DNA of 64,000 bases, taken from Mesorhizobium sp. GTDB taxonomy: Bacteria; Pseudomonadota; Alphaproteobacteria; Rhizobiales; Rhizobiaceae. The stretch spans positions 992,001-1,056,000 of the forward strand of contig SAJS01000001.1 of assembly GCA_004017535.1 (NCBI GenBank). Direction: 5' to 3'. The notes beneath the pieces were generated by a model. It was not told where the DNA came from, did not search any database, and saw only the letters and a program-made list of their open reading frames with translations. A program made the translations under genes and the position numbers. Positions 31,301 through 37,116 of the stretch are shown in pieces (position 1 is the first letter of the stretch; each line of letters begins with the position of its first letter).

Positions 31301-31517
31301 CAAGGTCACCCCATTGCCGGACATGCGCAAGGAGCGACCCTGTATAAGCGAGATGGATTTTCGTAGCTTCCCGACGGAAGAGGGTCTTGGCTTGGCCTTG
31401 ACATTCGACACGATGGGCTATGACCATGCGGAAGCAGAGGATATCTTGCGGGAGATCGAGGAGCGGCTGCTGGCCGGTCAATCGGCGGCAGAGCCCGTCG
31501 AACAGGCGGCGGTCTGA
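22365..31517 (+). CDS. Iterative-type, fully reducing type I polyketide synthase with two C-terminal condensation-like domains
   Basis: A 3050-residue cytosolic megasynthase. Order read from motifs: ketosynthase about 20-435 (Cys192 in DTACSSA, His327 in EAHGTGTP, His366 in GHLES); acyltransferase about 560-860 (Ser651 in GHSFGE); dehydratase about 925-1200 (His946 in GDHRVSGDCLFP, Asp1107); a structural ketoreductase half about 1255-1430; enoylreductase about 1440-1755 (NADPH loop LASGGVGLAAVQ at 1597); ketoreductase about 1790-1975 (VTGGLKGFG, Tyr1945); carrier domain about 2065-2145 (Ser2103 in LGLDSLSS); a degenerate condensation-like domain about 2165-2580 (HRAAADT); an apparently active one about 2600-3035 (H2731HLVLDG). 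No thioesterase or methyltransferase is seen. One module able to reduce fully suggests repeated use to build a fatty-acyl-like chain, released by acyl transfer to an alcohol or amine. The neighbouring transferase and exporter fit this. Product unknown. Confidence 0.93.
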   Translation: MNIHLGGEAVDELGEAHRQSVAVIGIGCRFPGAIHDARSYWTFLLEKKCGIVDIPSDRWNIDAFYDPNPDAPGKMRTRWGGFLSSDVFGFDPGFFDMSPREATSMDPQQRLALQIAFEAVQDAGRTLSDLQSVRTGVFVGISTNDFAQNLRRGRASAGDIFAGTGSAFSIAPNRISHRFDLKGPSIAVDTACSSALVAIDQAVRHLSMGTCDMALAGGVNCMLDPGPFVAFSSANMLSPTGSIYTFDERADGFVRGEGCGLVLLKPLARAIADGDRIYGVIRHSMVNQDGYTPTLTAPNGKAQQAMLEALTQGASIDPADVDYVEAHGTGTPVGDPIEATAIGRVFGVNGRAKPLPVGSFKPNLGHLESASGIAGFIKALLTVAHGLVLPNRNFDRPNPSIPFDALNITVPVEPASIDHRARSGLAVVNSFGFGGTNGSVVIEGWRGPRPRFSRTVAPIDANHPVSIPLSAGSAKGLELWARRLADELGEQGSLADTPIPDIADQLSHGRDHFDQRAALIVERKRSALRTQLCRLADAGIDQNSVGPTVITGRAVNRRLAMAFSGQGGQWWAMARRLLKEDHAFRRTADMFDEVLRPMVGWSTVEEMLRDEAKSRINDADVTQASIFATQIALFERWTKKGITPELLVGHSFGEVAATYVSGVIDIETAARIIAKRGLIPLKSKRRGAMATIGLTVDQLEPYLPSDGSVVIAAYNGPIAQTIAGMEEGVVAVLAKVAEAYPDATARRMTMDFGWHSAHLEDCKEWFLSELGPVAWKEGNLPIISTVTGVFETKFDAEYWWANLRQPVSFTKALAFTLDYGINAFLEIGPHPTLTPLIRGIAQERGTDAIAINSLDRAADDFWTLARAEGHLYVSGVEPQRLQSAAGHAAVPQMPWNNQRLLNISEETKNFLFEAPRHPLLGWRDFTSGPSWTNEITLRAFKFLGDHRVSGDCLFPAVGYIEIMGAALRDHFGCPAVELRDFTLHEALSIAEDDVILLSTVFDPIAGKLRVSTLHRGSQEGWKTRAEAYGFGHHYELAPAPDDLLESRRGLTDRSEFYRLVDRHGLDYGPTFQSLEGLDIAGDRAIARLTVRDADIAQRYFAFPGLLDAVLQAGIGLSSCRDGLWIPGQPLPPEEDDKTAYKLRLPTGARKIMLKSAMTAEVVVDIQPSFEPDSMRFSVFSTDGRPLIVVDDLRTKSLGRVGGTRQASASGSSVFEEHFVRQEPRPASASPRCVRWLVMGNGSKSLEPTVADLVRRGATAEAADPALLLDLDAEKALASIQSFIAAAEGRSGILFNALISDSLDEMCDGTQLMAAITPAVHQLITLGKVFERMSTSAGAKPELVVVTSASRIVEDDGPMPIQGLCESALIGVARTMANECKGFSIRLIDADAVALSSATAVCDVLLEDTDETEFVLRGAQRYVPRLDQLALRDLAPSSRKIETAGDAANFAVTMTRPGTIDNIVLRETIEPTLGPDEALVEIAAVGLNFRDIMAATGILPDELENDDAYWRNLGLEFSGTVRRVGPGVSNLRPGDRIMGMGKGYLRRFAKVRADYVMRVPDRLELLEAATLPTAFLTAHYALNHVARLARGETALIHLASGGVGLAAVQVARDRGAKLFGTAGSEQKRAFLSAMDLDKVMNSRSLDFADEVRAATHGRGVDVVLNALSGSGIDKSLDCLAPFGRMIEIGKRDLAEDKPIGLRSLYRNNAYSVIDLSTLPIEKPDLFRQLLREVEAKIAAGTYKPLEATRFPASSVAEAMRMLSRAQHIGKVVVTFDESVIDVELDLQREFELSARGSYLVTGGLKGFGVAVADWLSRSGAGTLILANRSGVPDAEASDAIKLMEQRGTRIVCTKLDVSDATAVDKLIGQYASGENRLRGIVHGAAVIEDAFISQLDADKIDRVLRPKIAGGWNLHVSSLKHGIDLDFLANFSSIAQVIGSVGQANYTAANSVLNAIASYRRGRGMSGSSAAWGMIAGSGFVARSEAMTNYLDSVGIKPVQDSEAASALAYLLRAKSENLGFANLDWTAVARANTAAASNPRISHLLGERAGGRSRIQAELAAAPREAWTELLGEMIRREVAKVLKVDASALADDRKLSELGLDSLSSFELKNRVEAQVEVDIPVAKFLQAPTIAGLSALVASAFETKLRVSLQLSTTHTSTVAAVTPDAFRPFGRQVHALRLDTMPMSSSVAKANNQIVLVAKASSGILPEALSARLARLADNYDSLRMRGSLSASGEVEITFDAEPVLELLPTGVRLGKIELPGPLWRFGVSPGPDGRYELQVRAHRAAADTVSVHLIISRLVQPGGAAGEKSRSFAQYARSKPVEPGSPGHRRDVAYWKEILHDAPAIASIPGRRRAAAPAGMGSNRGEVGILEATLSISPHAVLSPSRGVFAAAYAKALAGHFSVEALILDNHFSEREDLAADDLIGPLEGSYPIVLRTSDRARPDILQQIERADANGRAHGHMDVASIELAFEQDLRLGKVALRQFGFALIEDSLSGSIEKLGFEAVAVGAHEIQLVVLVRNSNVRLQLRVDFDVLDEIAARRLVDAYVRELGAQFGSSAYVKLEDTRWKRSDWSGEHQPAMQVKRSPLDGVANVEREIAVTSTQSALLWFQEHPDATPLARIAFTVSKELKIRPQMDVDRLKKAIEAVMARHEVMRTRFFRKGAGYGAYLERRPTDFFSVEHAADETEAMRRASELAQESIDIRAPMFRITLIRFGDESDIIIAKGHHLVLDGYSLGLILEESIKAYLGLPLDPVQINIDQFVRDFDHVGRPGSFERRDVFLRKVFAEPLPEIPNLGRKAKGHRPNVDLVDCSLGAEVSLSIPGHQQEILRKRAKDAGTTEVAMVIAAFAQMIAARGGVDDMILQVPSALRHDRRLENYVNFVASDLPVRARPLAFETLEALAAAIGDQIVEATQFAPFMDSNYLGELHDEVVGKGSYTALFVVGSRTVDKWTRGTQSAPLQRSNVTGELDLGMFKVTPLPDMRKERPCISEMDFRSFPTEEGLGLALTFDTMGYDHAEAEDILREIEERLLAGQSAAEPVEQAAV

Positions 31518-31573
31518 TGGCGGCTCACTCTAGCAACAGGCGGAGCCGGCCCAGCCGGAGCGGGTAGGGGCAC

Positions 31574-32710
31574 TTGGTTCGGTTGATCTCAACCTTGCTC
31601 GTCGTCTTGGCGGCAATAGGCGTTTTCTCGGGCTGGTATGTCTGGCCAGCTGATGTCGATGCCTATATAGCCAAGCAACGCCTGCTCGCGCGTGAGATCG
31701 CCGGGCCGGGCTTGTTGGGCGCTACGAATCAAGTGGTCGTCACGGCACGCGTTCAGGCTTTTCTCGCCGAGGTGAATGTCGATCAGAACGATGAGGTCAA
31801 GAGCGGCCAGGTTCTCGCCACTCTCAATGCCACGGATCTTCAGTTTCAGCTTGCAGCAGCCGTCGCCAACGACCGGGCGGCGGCGGAGATGGTGCACGAG
31901 TCCGAGCTCGAGCGCGATCGGCTTGCTATAGCCGCGGCCACGGCGAAAGCCGATCTGGAGCGCCGCAGGACCTTGCTTGACCGAAAGTCGATTTCGCAAT
32001 CCGATTTCGATCTCGCCGAAAGCACCCAGAAGCAGGCGCAAGCCGAGTTGGCGCGAGCCGTGGTCACAATAGAGCGGGCAAAAGCTCAGTCGGCGAAAGC
32101 TTCGGCCGAGGTCGAGCAACTGCGGAGCCGGGTCGCCGAGACCTCCATCAGATCTCCCGTCGACGGTGTGGTCGTGTCTCGCAGCCGCACGGTGGGCGAT
32201 CTTTTGTCACCTGGTGTCGAACTGATGCAGATCGTCGATCCGAAGTCGCTCCTGGTTTTTGCCAGGTTCGATGAATCCGCCATGGCATCGCTGCACCCGG
32301 GCCAGACGGCGAAGGTAACGTTCTCTTCCAATCCGCTGCGATCGTATGCTGCTTCCATTGTGCGGATAGGCCGCCAGGTCGATCAGGAGACGCGTGAGTT
32401 CACGGTCGACCTGAGGCTCGACCAACTGCCATCGACCTGGGCCGTCGGACAGCGGGCGAATGTCGTTATCCAGGCTCAATCGCCCGCTCCGGGCATCGCG
32501 ATTCCCCAGCACTTCCTGGCGCGGGACCAAGGCCGCGTTGGGCTGTGGGTCGCCCGCAACGGCCGAGCCTATTGGGCGCCGGTCGCGCTAGGCTATTCCA
32601 GCGGGACGGACATCGAGATAACACGCGGCCTCGATGTCGGCGATGTGGTGCTGAACCCCATCGGACGCTTTCAGTATCAAGCGGTCTCCGCGAGAGCGAC
32701 TGCCCAGTGA
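31574..32710 (+). CDS. Periplasmic adaptor (membrane fusion) protein of an ABC exporter, DevB/HlyD type
   Basis: A protein of 378 residues anchored in the inner membrane by an N-terminal helix (ISTLLVVLAAIGVFSGWYVW). A lipoyl-like half motif (ARVQAFLAEVNVDQNDEVKSGQVLATLN) leads into an alanine- and glutamate-rich hairpin coiled coil (about residues 90-180), then the second lipoyl half (TSIRSPVDGVVVSRSRTVGDLLSPG) and a beta barrel. Such adaptors link an inner-membrane exporter to a TolC-like outer-membrane duct. A TTG start is used here, 56 bp after the synthase stop. The stop overlaps the permease GTG (GTGA), so the two are coupled. No TolC-like gene is in the window, so that partner must lie elsewhere. 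Confidence 0.88.
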   Translation: MVRLISTLLVVLAAIGVFSGWYVWPADVDAYIAKQRLLAREIAGPGLLGATNQVVVTARVQAFLAEVNVDQNDEVKSGQVLATLNATDLQFQLAAAVANDRAAAEMVHESELERDRLAIAAATAKADLERRRTLLDRKSISQSDFDLAESTQKQAQAELARAVVTIERAKAQSAKASAEVEQLRSRVAETSIRSPVDGVVVSRSRTVGDLLSPGVELMQIVDPKSLLVFARFDESAMASLHPGQTAKVTFSSNPLRSYAASIVRIGRQVDQETREFTVDLRLDQLPSTWAVGQRANVVIQAQSPAPGIAIPQHFLARDQGRVGLWVARNGRAYWAPVALGYSSGTDIEITRGLDVGDVVLNPIGRFQYQAVSARATAQ

Positions 32711-33855
32711 GTCTGGCGCTCAAGGATATCAGGCACAACCTTTTACGGTTCGTCCTGACCGTCTTCGGCGTCGGCTTGCTCATGGCTGCGACAATCGGCA
32801 TGCTCGGAATGTATCGTGGTATTGTCCACGAGGCTCTTGTTGTCATCGATGGGATCGGCGCCGATCTCTGGGTTGTCGAGGGGGGAAAGTCCGGCCCCTT
32901 TGCCGAATCTTCCGCTGTCCCGGCCAACCTTGACCGCCGGGTCGCAGGCGTGGCCGGCGTCGCTGCCACGCGAAGATTCATTCAATACAATCAACAGTTC
33001 GAACTCGACGGCTTGCCGCTTCGGATGTCGATCACCGGCGTCGATTTCCCGAGCGACAGCGGCAGTTGGATACCATTGATCGCCGGACGCTACTTCCAGT
33101 CCAACCGCTATGAGGCGATCGCCGATAAGACACTGGGCTTGTCGGTCGGTGATGAGGTGCGGCTTGGCCGCGACACCTATACCATTGTCGGCGTCTCGGC
33201 GGGACAAGTCGACATGGGAGGTGACGGTCTGCTGTTCGTCACGATCGCCGATGCCCAGGTGATCAACCGGCTGCTGCCCAGCGAAGCGATACTGCTCAAC
33301 CGGGCTGCCAAGGGCAAAACCCGCATGGGTCTTGGAGATGAAACGGGAAGTGTCGCCGCCGTGATCGTCGAGACTTTGCCCGGCGCCGATGCGGAAGTCG
33401 TGCGCGACACGATCAAACGCTGGGGCGACGTCGAGGTGCTAACAAAGAAAGATCAGGAGACGCTGTTGCTGGATGGGCGCCTCGGCAAGCTGCGGGTCCA
33501 GATCCTGGCGTTCACGACGATGACGCTGCTTATCTGTTGCGCCGTCATTGCGTTGACCATCTACACCATGACCATCGAGAAAGTTGCGCAGATCGCGCTG
33601 CTTAAGCTTATCGGCGCGCGCGACCGGGTGATCGTCGGCATGATCGCACAGCAAGCGACGCTTATCGGCTTCTGTGGCCTCGTTCTGGCCATCGCGATTT
33701 CATTCACCATCTATCCGAGATTTCCGAGGACCGTCCTTATTACGGAGTCGGATCTTGCCGTCCTGTCGGCGGTGCTGATGGTGCTCAGTCTCTCTGCGAG
33801 TTGGTTTGCTATCCGCAGGGCCCTTGCTGTTCGGGCACAGGAAGTACTCGCTTGA
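32707..33855 (+). CDS. ABC exporter permease, DevC/MacB (FtsX-like) type
   Basis: A 382-residue permease with the FtsX/MacB topology. One N-terminal helix (FVLTVFGVGLLMAATIGMLGMYRG) is followed by a large periplasmic domain (about residues 50-265) and three C-terminal helices, including ILAFTTMTLLICCAVIALTIYTM. The cytoplasmic loop QIALLKLIGARDRVIVGMIAQQ is the ATPase contact of this class. The GTG start overlaps the adaptor stop and gives VSLALKDIRHNLLRF. Longer in-frame extensions lie inside the adaptor gene and are rejected. Its stop overlaps the ATPase ATG (TGATG). DevC-type permeases export lipids or amphiphiles, not peptides through a channel. Confidence 0.88.
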   Translation: MSLALKDIRHNLLRFVLTVFGVGLLMAATIGMLGMYRGIVHEALVVIDGIGADLWVVEGGKSGPFAESSAVPANLDRRVAGVAGVAATRRFIQYNQQFELDGLPLRMSITGVDFPSDSGSWIPLIAGRYFQSNRYEAIADKTLGLSVGDEVRLGRDTYTIVGVSAGQVDMGGDGLLFVTIADAQVINRLLPSEAILLNRAAKGKTRMGLGDETGSVAAVIVETLPGADAEVVRDTIKRWGDVEVLTKKDQETLLLDGRLGKLRVQILAFTTMTLLICCAVIALTIYTMTIEKVAQIALLKLIGARDRVIVGMIAQQATLIGFCGLVLAIAISFTIYPRFPRTVLITESDLAVLSAVLMVLSLSASWFAIRRALAVRAQEVLA

Positions 33856-34559
33856 TGTCCGCTCGTCGTCTGGCCGCATTGGAGGTGCGCAACGTCAGCA
33901 AGATTTACGAAAGTGCGGGCTCGCGGGTCACGGCGTTGGCTGCCGGCTCGCTCACGCTCAGCCCGGGTACGGTCACCGGAATTGTGGGCCCGAGCGGCTC
34001 GGGCAAGACGACACTGCTGATGATCGCGGGTCTGCTCGAGACTCCCACCGCGGGAGAGGTGCTGTTCGACGGCAGGGTGATATCCCGGCCGGGCTCTCGG
34101 CTTAACGACTTGCGCGCCTTCCGGCGTGCGCATCTGGGGTTTGTGTTCCAGAAGGCGAACCTGATCCCTTTCCTCACTGCTGCAGACAATGTCGCTATCG
34201 CGATGCAGCTCAACGGCGTCGGCCGCCAAAAGGCACATGAACGCGCCGGTCGTCTGCTAGCCGCATTAGGCATGGGTGATCGGGGCGCCAACTACCCGTC
34301 CCAGCTTTCCGGCGGCGAACAGCAGCGAGTGTCGATTGCCAGAGCACTTGCGAACGATCCCACGGTGATTCTGGCCGATGAGCCCACCGCTGCGCTGGAC
34401 GGCGGACGGGCAGAAATGGTGATGAAGGTCTTTCGGCATCTCGCAGACAGTCGTCAGGTCGCGATCTGCGTTGTCACCCACGATGTCAGATGGATCGGCT
34501 ATTTCGATTCGAAGCTGGAACTCGAGGACGGTCGAGCGCTGCCAGTGCGAGCCATTTGA
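33855..34559 (+). CDS. ABC exporter ATPase, DevA/LolD/MacB type
   Basis: A 234-residue cytosolic ATPase of the LolD/MacB/DevA group. Walker A is GPSGSGKTT, the Q-loop is in [12 protein letters not shown], the signature is [15 protein letters not shown], Walker B is [12 protein letters not shown] and the switch histidine is in CVVTHDVR. The ATG overlaps the permease stop, so adaptor, permease and ATPase are translated as a coupled unit. I infer that it drives export of the synthase product. A start 18 codons upstream inside the permease is unlikely. No clear terminator follows. Confidence 0.9.
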   Translation: MSARRLAALEVRNVSKIYESAGSRVTALAAGSLTLSPGTVTGIVGPSGSGKTTLLMIAGLLETPTAGEVLFDGRVISRPGSRLNDLRAFRRAHLGFVFQKANLIPFLTAADNVAIAMQLNGVGRQKAHERAGRLLAALGMGDRGANYPSQLSGGEQQRVSIARALANDPTVILADEPTAALDGGRAEMVMKVFRHLADSRQVAICVVTHDVRWIGYFDSKLELEDGRALPVRAI

Positions 34560-35400
34560 GCCTTTCGGGATCAACTATCCGTTCTCGCCCCTATTTCGGT
34601 CATTCACTAGGAGGAAGTTCCTGGCAACCCACGGCCACAGCGTCGATAATCCTGAAGCTAGTAGTTAATCTCGTTTGTCGTCACTTGGTTCGCCAGACCA
34701 TACGAGATCATACGAAGGAAATGGGTTGGCAAACCAGCTGCTAACCTATTGATTTTCAGCAGAAAACGACGACCTTCAGCGACTCACATAACTGTTTGCC
34801 AGTGGGTTACGAAGCGATTCGCCAAGGTTGATTCAAGAAGCTTATCCAGCCACTCGACGACCGTATCCAGCTTCTCCGAATGGCAGCTATGCGCCGCTTG
34901 CCCTTGCCGTCAGCTTTGATGCTAGCTGAAGGCCGTGTTGGCGAGCTTAACCGTTGCCGGAAGCATACATTTCGAGCGACGCTTAGCTTGACTCGTCCTG
35001 AATAATCTAGGCAGCCGCTATCGCGCCGCCTCGGCGAACCCTTCAAGGAAACCGTGCGAATCCGAAGCTATGCAAGCGTCTGAAAAGAGCACGCCTGTGG
35101 TCGAAAAGTCTGGCTAGCCAAAGGTTGGCCGGCGGCACCCAAAACGGCTGTCAGCCGGTTGTCAGGTTGGATTTGCTATCCCGTACCAGTGACGTTCGCA
35201 AACCGTTGTAGCCTAGGGGTGGATTACAAATCCCATTGCAACTTCCCCAACCACCCGAATAGAGACCTCATGTATTGCCTCTCATTCTAGCCGCCGCCTT
35301 CGCGGGCATGTTTGCCGGACCTGTTTTGGCTGCCGGCGGCTATTGCACGGCTGCGTTATCTTCGGCCGAACTGGTTTAATAACAGCACTCCAGGAGGAGG
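34560..35400. other. Gene-free stretch after the exporter operon
   Basis: About 840 bp with lower GC than its surroundings and no convincing gene. It holds dispersed repeat copy B (34814-34900). A short signal-peptide-like frame begins with TTG at 35275 (LPLILAAAFAGMFAGPVLA) and stops after 34 codons; it may be the head of a deleted secreted protein. Otherwise I see nothing here. Confidence 0.5.
34814..34900. repeat. Dispersed repeat copy B, matched at 18297-18380
   Basis: Direct-orientation partner of copy A, with a four-base insertion (AGCC) before the ACTCGAC block. On the minus strand it keeps a continuous short frame, AHSCHSEKLDTVVEWLDKLL, ending soon after at a TGA, while copy A is frame-disrupted. 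Both look like remains of the same gene, perhaps from a transposon. It lies 254 bp after the exporter ATPase stop. Confidence 0.6.
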
Positions 35401-35402
35401 AT

Positions 35403-35500
35403 AAGATGACAGTGCGCGCGCTTCCGGTCGGCGACGGTTTCTCCGACGGCGTCCTGCAGGGACCGCTGACCACCGAAAAGGCGTTTGAGCGAGTATGCGG
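35403..35500 (+). pseudogene. Fragment of an aldehyde dehydrogenase gene
   Basis: About 32 codons reading VRALPVGDGFSDGVLQGPLT, which matches the conserved VGDGF-x(3)-V-x-QGPL stretch of SSADH-type aldehyde dehydrogenases. Both ends break off; the downstream side joins unrelated sequence. It is not derived from an obvious intact gene nearby. Confidence 0.6.
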
Positions 35501-35606
35501 CGCTTTGCGAAGTGGCCTTATGGAACTTTCGCTCCTGAGCTGGGTCGGCACCAGCTTTAAGGAGACGTTTGGCTTCATCGCGCGCTTGTCTGCCGAGACC
35601 GCGTGA
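35500..35606 (-). pseudogene. Fragment of a P4-type tyrosine integrase
   Basis: On the minus strand the frame LGRQARDEAKRLLKAGADPAQERK matches the N-terminal arm-binding domain (DUF4102 type) of prophage and island integrases, where the pattern is A-R-x-x-RDEAR-x-LL-x-G-x-DP-x-x-ER. Only about 30 codons remain. It points to a former integration event here. Confidence 0.6.
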
Positions 35607-35824
35607 TGGTGGCGTCAGGGACACCCAGCGATAGCAGCATATTTAACTGCACAGACCCGCTGCGCATTGGCATGGACAACGGCGCCACGCGCTCTTGGAA
35701 CGGTCATATGGACGAACTGCGCATCACCAAGGGCGTTGCGCGGTATGGCTCTGACGCAGGCTTCACCGTGCCATCTTTTATCCAAGAGCCTGATCGCTCG
35801 CCGGCGCTTCTAGGCAGGGCTTAG
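35606..35824 (+). pseudogene. Fragment of a LamG / concanavalin-like phage structural protein
   Basis: The frame contains MDNGATRSWNGHMDELRITK followed by GVARYGSDAGFTVP. This is the end of a LamG-like domain as found in phage tail and virion proteins (W-x-G-x-(I/M)-D-(D/E)-(L/I)-R-(I/L)-T-K-G-(V/I)-AR). Only the end of the domain is present. It lies directly next to the integrase fragment, supporting a decayed prophage or mobile region. Confidence 0.6.
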
Positions 35825-35859
35825 GCTCGACCAACGGCGCGAAAGCCTCAATTCCACGT

Positions 35860-36048
35860 TTACCAGTCAAGAGACCGGCTTGTAAGGAAACCAGCGACCA
35901 AAGCGACCATCAGGAAAAGTAGCGCGGCGGGTATGGAAAACGGCCAGCTCCGTCGCGCTCGGCCGCTATCGAACTCCAGCCGGCCGGGCGCGTCTCTCCA
36001 GCGGATCTGAGCCCATCGGACGCGCCGAAAGCGGAGTATGTTCCTCAT
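35860..36048 (-). CDS. Small single-pass membrane protein
   Basis: A 62-residue protein with a basic N-terminus (MRNILRFRRVRWAQIRWR) and one hydrophobic helix, PFSIPAALLFLMVALVAGFL, near the C-terminus. Its ATG overlaps the stop of the sunset-domain gene (ATGA), so it is probably the third gene of a small minus-strand operon. No function can be assigned. GC-rich, strongly basic composition could still make this a chance frame. Confidence 0.45.
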   Translation of the reverse strand: MRNILRFRRVRWAQIRWRDAPGRLEFDSGRARRSWPFSIPAALLFLMVALVAGFLTSRSLDW

Positions 36049-36428
36049 TGCTTTGCCCGTCGCCAACCAGCGGCCTGCGCCTCGGCCTCACTGCAGAACC
36101 ACCGCTCACCCTTAAGAAGGCTGATATGCGTCTCCGAATAATATTCCTGGCCGGGGACGTGGTATATTTTCTCGCCGGTGTTGTAACTGATATTTCCCTT
36201 GATGTTGCAACTAGTGAACTCGGGGCCGATCTGGATTGCCAAGCCGATGGCTAGCAGCGTCAAGAGCACGATGAGCCCGCCGAGCAGTTCAACGCACCGT
36301 TCCCAGAACGTGGGCTGCCGCCTATGCCGGCGATATCGGCGGCGGTTGTACTCATTGTCCGCGACATCGTAATAGCGCCTGCCTCTCGGCCCGCCATGAA
36401 GCCGTCTATGCGGTCGCGCTCCCATCAC
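36045..36428 (-). CDS. Membrane-anchored sunset-domain protein
   Basis: A 127-residue protein with a cytosolic arginine-rich N-terminus, one transmembrane helix (LLGGLIVLLTLLAIGLAIQIG) and a C-terminal sunset domain, CNIKGNISYNTGEKIYHVPG, followed by CSEAEAQAAGWRRAK. In this family the two cysteines and the YHVPG core are conserved; it is seen beside nuclease and succinoglycan-related genes, with no firm biochemical role known. The ATG overlaps the stop of the excalibur-domain lipoprotein gene by four bases, and its own stop overlaps the next small gene, so the three genes form a coupled operon. Confidence 0.75.
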   Translation of the reverse strand: MMGARPHRRLHGGPRGRRYYDVADNEYNRRRYRRHRRQPTFWERCVELLGGLIVLLTLLAIGLAIQIGPEFTSCNIKGNISYNTGEKIYHVPGQEYYSETHISLLKGERWFCSEAEAQAAGWRRAKQ

Positions 36429-36820
36429 CTATGACTGTCGCAGGCGATGCCGTTATGGTTCCGGTCGAGTCCGTTTACATCCGGCCCGTTAAGCGGCGTG
36501 TTTGGCGGCACAACAGGATTGTCTCCCCTGCCTCCGGCGCAATCGAGGTCGACGTTGCTGTTCGGGAGGGCACCCGGCGTCGCGCCAATCACCGGAACGC
36601 CGCGATACCTCTGGACGACCGCTGTCATGCGCTGGCCGTCGCCTTCGATCTTTGTGTTATTGCTGTTCGGATTGAACGGGTCGACTGTCTGCAAAAGTTG
36701 GTTCTGCCGGTTGGAGTCGCCAGACGCCAACGTCATGGTGTCATAGTTGTTGAGGTAGTCAGCAGCGCAGCCCGATACTGTCAGCGCGGCCGCGAAACAA
36801 AATACAGCTCGCCGATACAT
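36425..36820 (-). CDS. Lipoprotein with pilus-lipoprotein-like N-terminus and C-terminal excalibur domain
   Basis: A 131-residue exported lipoprotein. The signal peptide ends in a lipobox (TVSGCAADY). Residues 18-60 (CAADYLNNYDTMTLASGDS, then LLQTV, then NNTKIEGDG) are almost the same as in the Tad-locus lipoprotein at 61973-62269. The C-terminus is an excalibur calcium-binding domain: VDLDCAGGRGDNP, then DVNGLDRNHNGIACD. The gene thus joins a piece of a pilus lipoprotein to a domain usually attached to extracellular nucleases. It is first in a minus-strand three-gene operon. Function unknown; it may bind calcium in the periplasm. Confidence 0.78.
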   Translation of the reverse strand: MYRRAVFCFAAALTVSGCAADYLNNYDTMTLASGDSNRQNQLLQTVDPFNPNSNNTKIEGDGQRMTAVVQRYRGVPVIGATPGALPNSNVDLDCAGGRGDNPVVPPNTPLNGPDVNGLDRNHNGIACDSHR

Positions 36821-36897
36821 TGTTCCCGTCCCCTTGCGAGGACAATGGCACGGCGCTTTCTATTTTGCAAATTCGCTAATATGCGAGCCCGTTACCC

Positions 36898-36963
36898 CGC
36901 GACAGCCTCTGCGCCGGCTTTGCGATAGGCGTGGGCTTCGCGATCGTCCACGCTTTCGGCTAG
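36898..36963 (+). pseudogene. 3' fragment related to the small membrane protein at 37.5 kb
   Basis: The plus-strand frame AGFAIGVGFAIVHAFG ending in TAG is nearly the same as the C-terminus of the minus-strand protein at 37429-37587 (GLAIGVGFAIVHAFAG). No start is found. The two copies form an imperfect inverted repeat flanking the HNH gene. Confidence 0.5.
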
Positions 36964-37116
36964 GCGCTGAACAAAAGGCCGTAGTGAGCCCGCAGACGCG
37001 CTGACGGGGCTCGTGGGGCGGCTTGCTGCGCTGGCTTGACCTTGCCTCCACGTCGTGGTCTTTTTTCCAGGCCAATAACGGCCAACAACAATAACAAGGG
37101 AGGGAAACAACCCTTC

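Noticed and set aside
31516-31566. A 16-codon leader peptide overlapping the synthase stop
   Set aside because: The frame is arginine- and serine-rich, with no ribosome site; overlap with the stop codon is probably chance.
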